Assembly (NCBI RefSeq): GCF_900104815.1
Contig: NZ_FNTD01000004.1
Span: 7,315,001 to 7,379,000 of the forward strand
DNA length: 64,000 nucleotides
From: Streptomyces misionensis
GTDB taxonomy: Bacteria; Actinomycetota; Actinomycetes; Streptomycetales; Streptomycetaceae
Direction: 5' to 3'
Shown: piece after piece, positions 62,327 to 64,000 of the stretch
Position numbering within the stretch: the first letter of the stretch is position 1
Layout: the number at the start of each line of letters is the position of its first letter
Notes under the pieces: generated by a model
Database searches by the model: none
Seen by the model: the letters and a program-made list of their open reading frames with translations, nothing else
Told to the model about the DNA's origin: nothing
Made by a program: the position numbers and the translations under genes

Positions 62327-63580
62327 ACGAAGGCTCTCTACGAGATCGGCGAGACCCCGCCGCTCGGTGAGGTCCCGGGCCGGATGTACGCCTCGGTGAT
62401 CCGTCAGGAACGCTTCGGCGAGCCGAAGCAGGCGTTCCGCACCGAGGTCGTCGACACCCCGGCCGTCGGCCGGAGACAGGTGCTGGTCTACGTGATGGCC
62501 GCCGGCATCAACTACAACAACGTGTGGTCCTCGCTGGGCAAACCGGTCGACGTCATCGGGATGCGGCAGCGCCAGGGCCGGCCCGAGGACTTCCACATCG
62601 GCGGCTCGGAGGCCTCCGGCGTGGTGTGGGCCGTCGGCGCGGGCGTCCGCAACGTCAAGGTCGGTGACCACGTACTGGTCACCAGCGGCCAGTGGGACGA
62701 AACCGCCGCCGACATCCGCCTCGGCAGGGACCCGCTGGCCTCGGAGAGCATCAGGGCCTGGGGCTACGAGACCAACTACGGCTCCTTCGCCCAGTTCTGC
62801 CGCGTCGACGAGTACCAGTGCCACCCCAAGCCCGCCCATCTGACCTGGGAGGAGTCCGCCGCCTTCCTGCTGACCGGGCCCACCGCCTACCGGCAGCTGT
62901 TCGGCTGGCAGGGCCACACGGTCCGCCCCGGCGACCCCGTGCTGATCTGGGGCGGCGCGGGCGGCCTCGGCTCCATGGCCATCCAGCTCGTGAAGCTGGC
63001 CGGCGGCATCCCGATCGCCGTCGTCTCCAGCGAGGACCGCTCCGCGTACTGCCGCCGCCTCGGCGCGGCGGGCACCATCGACCGCCGCGACTTCGACCAC
63101 TGGGGCCGGCTGCCCGACGTCGGGGACGCCGAGGCCTCGGCACGGTTCCTGCGCGGCGCCCGCGGGGTCGGCAAGAGGATCTGGGAGATCCTCGGCGAGC
63201 GCAAGTCCCCGCGGATCGTGCTGGAACACAGCGGCCAGGACACCCTGCCGACCTCGATGTACCTGTGCGACAACGCCGGCATGGTGGTGATCTGCGGCGG
63301 TACCTCCGGCTACAACGGGGACGTCGACCTGCGCCACCTGTGGATGCGCTCCAAGCGCCTCCAGGGCTCGCACTACGCGGACGCCCGCGAGTGCCGCGAG
63401 GTCATCAACCTCGTCGGCGCCGGCATGCTCGACCCCTGCCTGTCCGCCTGCGAGGGCTTCCAGGACGTCGGGCGCATGCACCAGATGATGCACGACAACG
63501 TGCACCCCTCCGGGAACATGGCCGTCCTCGTGAACGCGCCCCGGCGCGGCGAGACCTCGGTCGAACTCGCCGCGGCCTGA
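62324..63580 (+). CDS. pteB: Crotonyl-CoA carboxylase/reductase homologue (alkylmalonyl-CoA extender supply)
   Basis: The 418-residue protein is a zinc-free medium-chain dehydrogenase/reductase of the CCR family. It catalyses NADPH-dependent reductive carboxylation of a 2-enoyl-CoA to an alkylmalonyl-CoA, in the cytoplasm. Visible marks: NYNNVW at residues 63-68, GSEASGVV near 94-101, the YETN block at 148-151, TGPTAYRQL near 184-192, the NADPH loop GGAGGLG at 210-216, and GSHYA around 348-352. It is somewhat shorter than typical CCRs (about 445 residues). In the family CO2 site (Asn, Phe, Glu, His), Glu 149 and His 350 are present but the Phe is Tyr 148. Its place directly after the PKS whose last AT is alkylmalonyl-type suggests it makes that extender, 2-hexylmalonyl-CoA from 2-octenoyl-CoA if the product is filipin-like. 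Chain-length preference cannot be read from sequence alone. Confidence 0.92.
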   Translation: MTKALYEIGETPPLGEVPGRMYASVIRQERFGEPKQAFRTEVVDTPAVGRRQVLVYVMAAGINYNNVWSSLGKPVDVIGMRQRQGRPEDFHIGGSEASGVVWAVGAGVRNVKVGDHVLVTSGQWDETAADIRLGRDPLASESIRAWGYETNYGSFAQFCRVDEYQCHPKPAHLTWEESAAFLLTGPTAYRQLFGWQGHTVRPGDPVLIWGGAGGLGSMAIQLVKLAGGIPIAVVSSEDRSAYCRRLGAAGTIDRRDFDHWGRLPDVGDAEASARFLRGARGVGKRIWEILGERKSPRIVLEHSGQDTLPTSMYLCDNAGMVVICGGTSGYNGDVDLRHLWMRSKRLQGSHYADARECREVINLVGAGMLDPCLSACEGFQDVGRMHQMMHDNVHPSGNMAVLVNAPRRGETSVELAAA

Positions 63581-63613
63581 CCCGGCCGTCCCCAACCCCC
63601 TCCCACCAGCGCT

Positions 63614-63625
63614 AGGAGAGTCATG
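63614..63625 (+). promoter_or_regulatory. Ribosome-binding site of the P450 gene
   Basis: AGGAG at 63614-63618 lies 4 bases before ATG 63623, in a 42-bp gap after the CCR stop. This supports the start chosen for the P450. Confidence 0.65.
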
Positions 63626-64000
63626 CCCGAGCCCGCCCCCGCCGTGCCCAAGGCCCGCAGCTGCCCGTTCCTGCCGCCGGACGGCATCGCCGACGTCCGG
63701 GCAGCCGCCCCGGTGACCCGGGCCACCTTCACCAGCGGCCACGAGGCCTGGCTGGTGACCGGCTACGAGGAGGTCCGCGCCCTGCTGCGCGACCCGTCCT
63801 TCAGTGTCCGGGTGCCTTACGCGCTGCACACCCAGGACGGCGTCGTCACCCAGAAGCCCGGCCGCGGCAGCCTGCTGTGGCAGGACGAGCCGGAGCACAC
63901 CGCGGACCGCAAGCTGCTCGCCAAGGAGTTCACCGTCCGCCGCATGCAGGCGTTACGGCCGAACATCCAGCGCATCGTCGACGAACACCTCGACGCGATC
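63623..64000 (+). CDS. Cytochrome P450, CYP105-like (3'-truncated by window end)
   Basis: The 126 visible residues are the N-terminal third of a soluble bacterial P450. They include the early CPFLPP motif, the AWLVTGYEEVRALL beta-sheet and helix A/B region, and the C-helix motif EPEHTADRKLLAKEFT (residues 89-104) with His 92 and Arg 96 placed to contact the haem propionates, all typical of CYP105. The I-helix and haem-Cys loop lie outside the window. Its position after the CCR matches the filipin cluster, where two CYP105 enzymes hydroxylate C26 and C1' of the macrolide; which of these (or another site) this one attacks cannot be decided from this fragment. There is no membrane anchor, so it would need a separate ferredoxin and reductase. 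Confidence 0.9.
   Translation, partial: MPEPAPAVPKARSCPFLPPDGIADVRAAAPVTRATFTSGHEAWLVTGYEEVRALLRDPSFSVRVPYALHTQDGVVTQKPGRGSLLWQDEPEHTADRKLLAKEFTVRRMQALRPNIQRIVDEHLDAI

Overview
The window is high-GC actinomycete DNA, most likely from a Streptomyces. It is almost entirely the modular type I polyketide synthase core of one macrolide cluster. Seven genes lie on the + strand in tight succession, with gaps of only 31 to 71 bp. The left edge cuts into the first synthase gene and the right edge cuts into a cytochrome P450. No RNA gene, insertion sequence, CRISPR array, regulator or transporter was found.

Layout: (1) 1-17233, first PKS, N-terminus outside the window: the KR-ACP end of one module, then three KS-AT-DH-KR-ACP modules. 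(2) 17305-27996, two KS-AT-DH-KR-ACP modules; the second has a methylmalonyl-type AT. (3) 28028-33502, one module with a visibly broken DH. (4) 33537-52052, four KS-AT-KR-ACP modules. (5) 52090-62262, two KS-AT-KR-ACP modules and a terminal thioesterase; the last AT is of a type associated with bulky alkylmalonyl extenders. (6) 62324-63580, crotonyl-CoA carboxylase/reductase homologue. (7) 63623-64000+, CYP105-like P450.

Reading the modules in order (numbered 1-13, assuming the truncated one is extension module 1 and the starter is acetate) gives one OH (module 1), five consecutive double bonds (modules 2-6, the last with an alpha-methyl), seven consecutive 1,3-hydroxyls (modules 7-13) and a bulky alpha-alkyl branch at C2 (module 13 plus the CCR). 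Lactonisation on the C27 OH would close a 28-membered methyl-pentaene heptaol. This is the filipin / pentamycin (fungichromin) aglycone, and the gene order PKS x5 - CCR - P450 matches the pte (filipin) cluster. The system is therefore probably a known class. Filipin and pentamycin cannot be separated here because the downstream tailoring genes are not visible.

The less routine content is within the synthase. There are long near-identical DNA tracts between modules (gene conversion or duplication), two homogenised families of malonyl AT plus one chimeric AT, and a KR fingerprint that changes class exactly between modules 7 and 8. There is also a vestigial DH with two independent lesions and several in-frame tandem repeats in linkers. 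Gene symbols follow the pte nomenclature by architecture and order only; no alignment was run.
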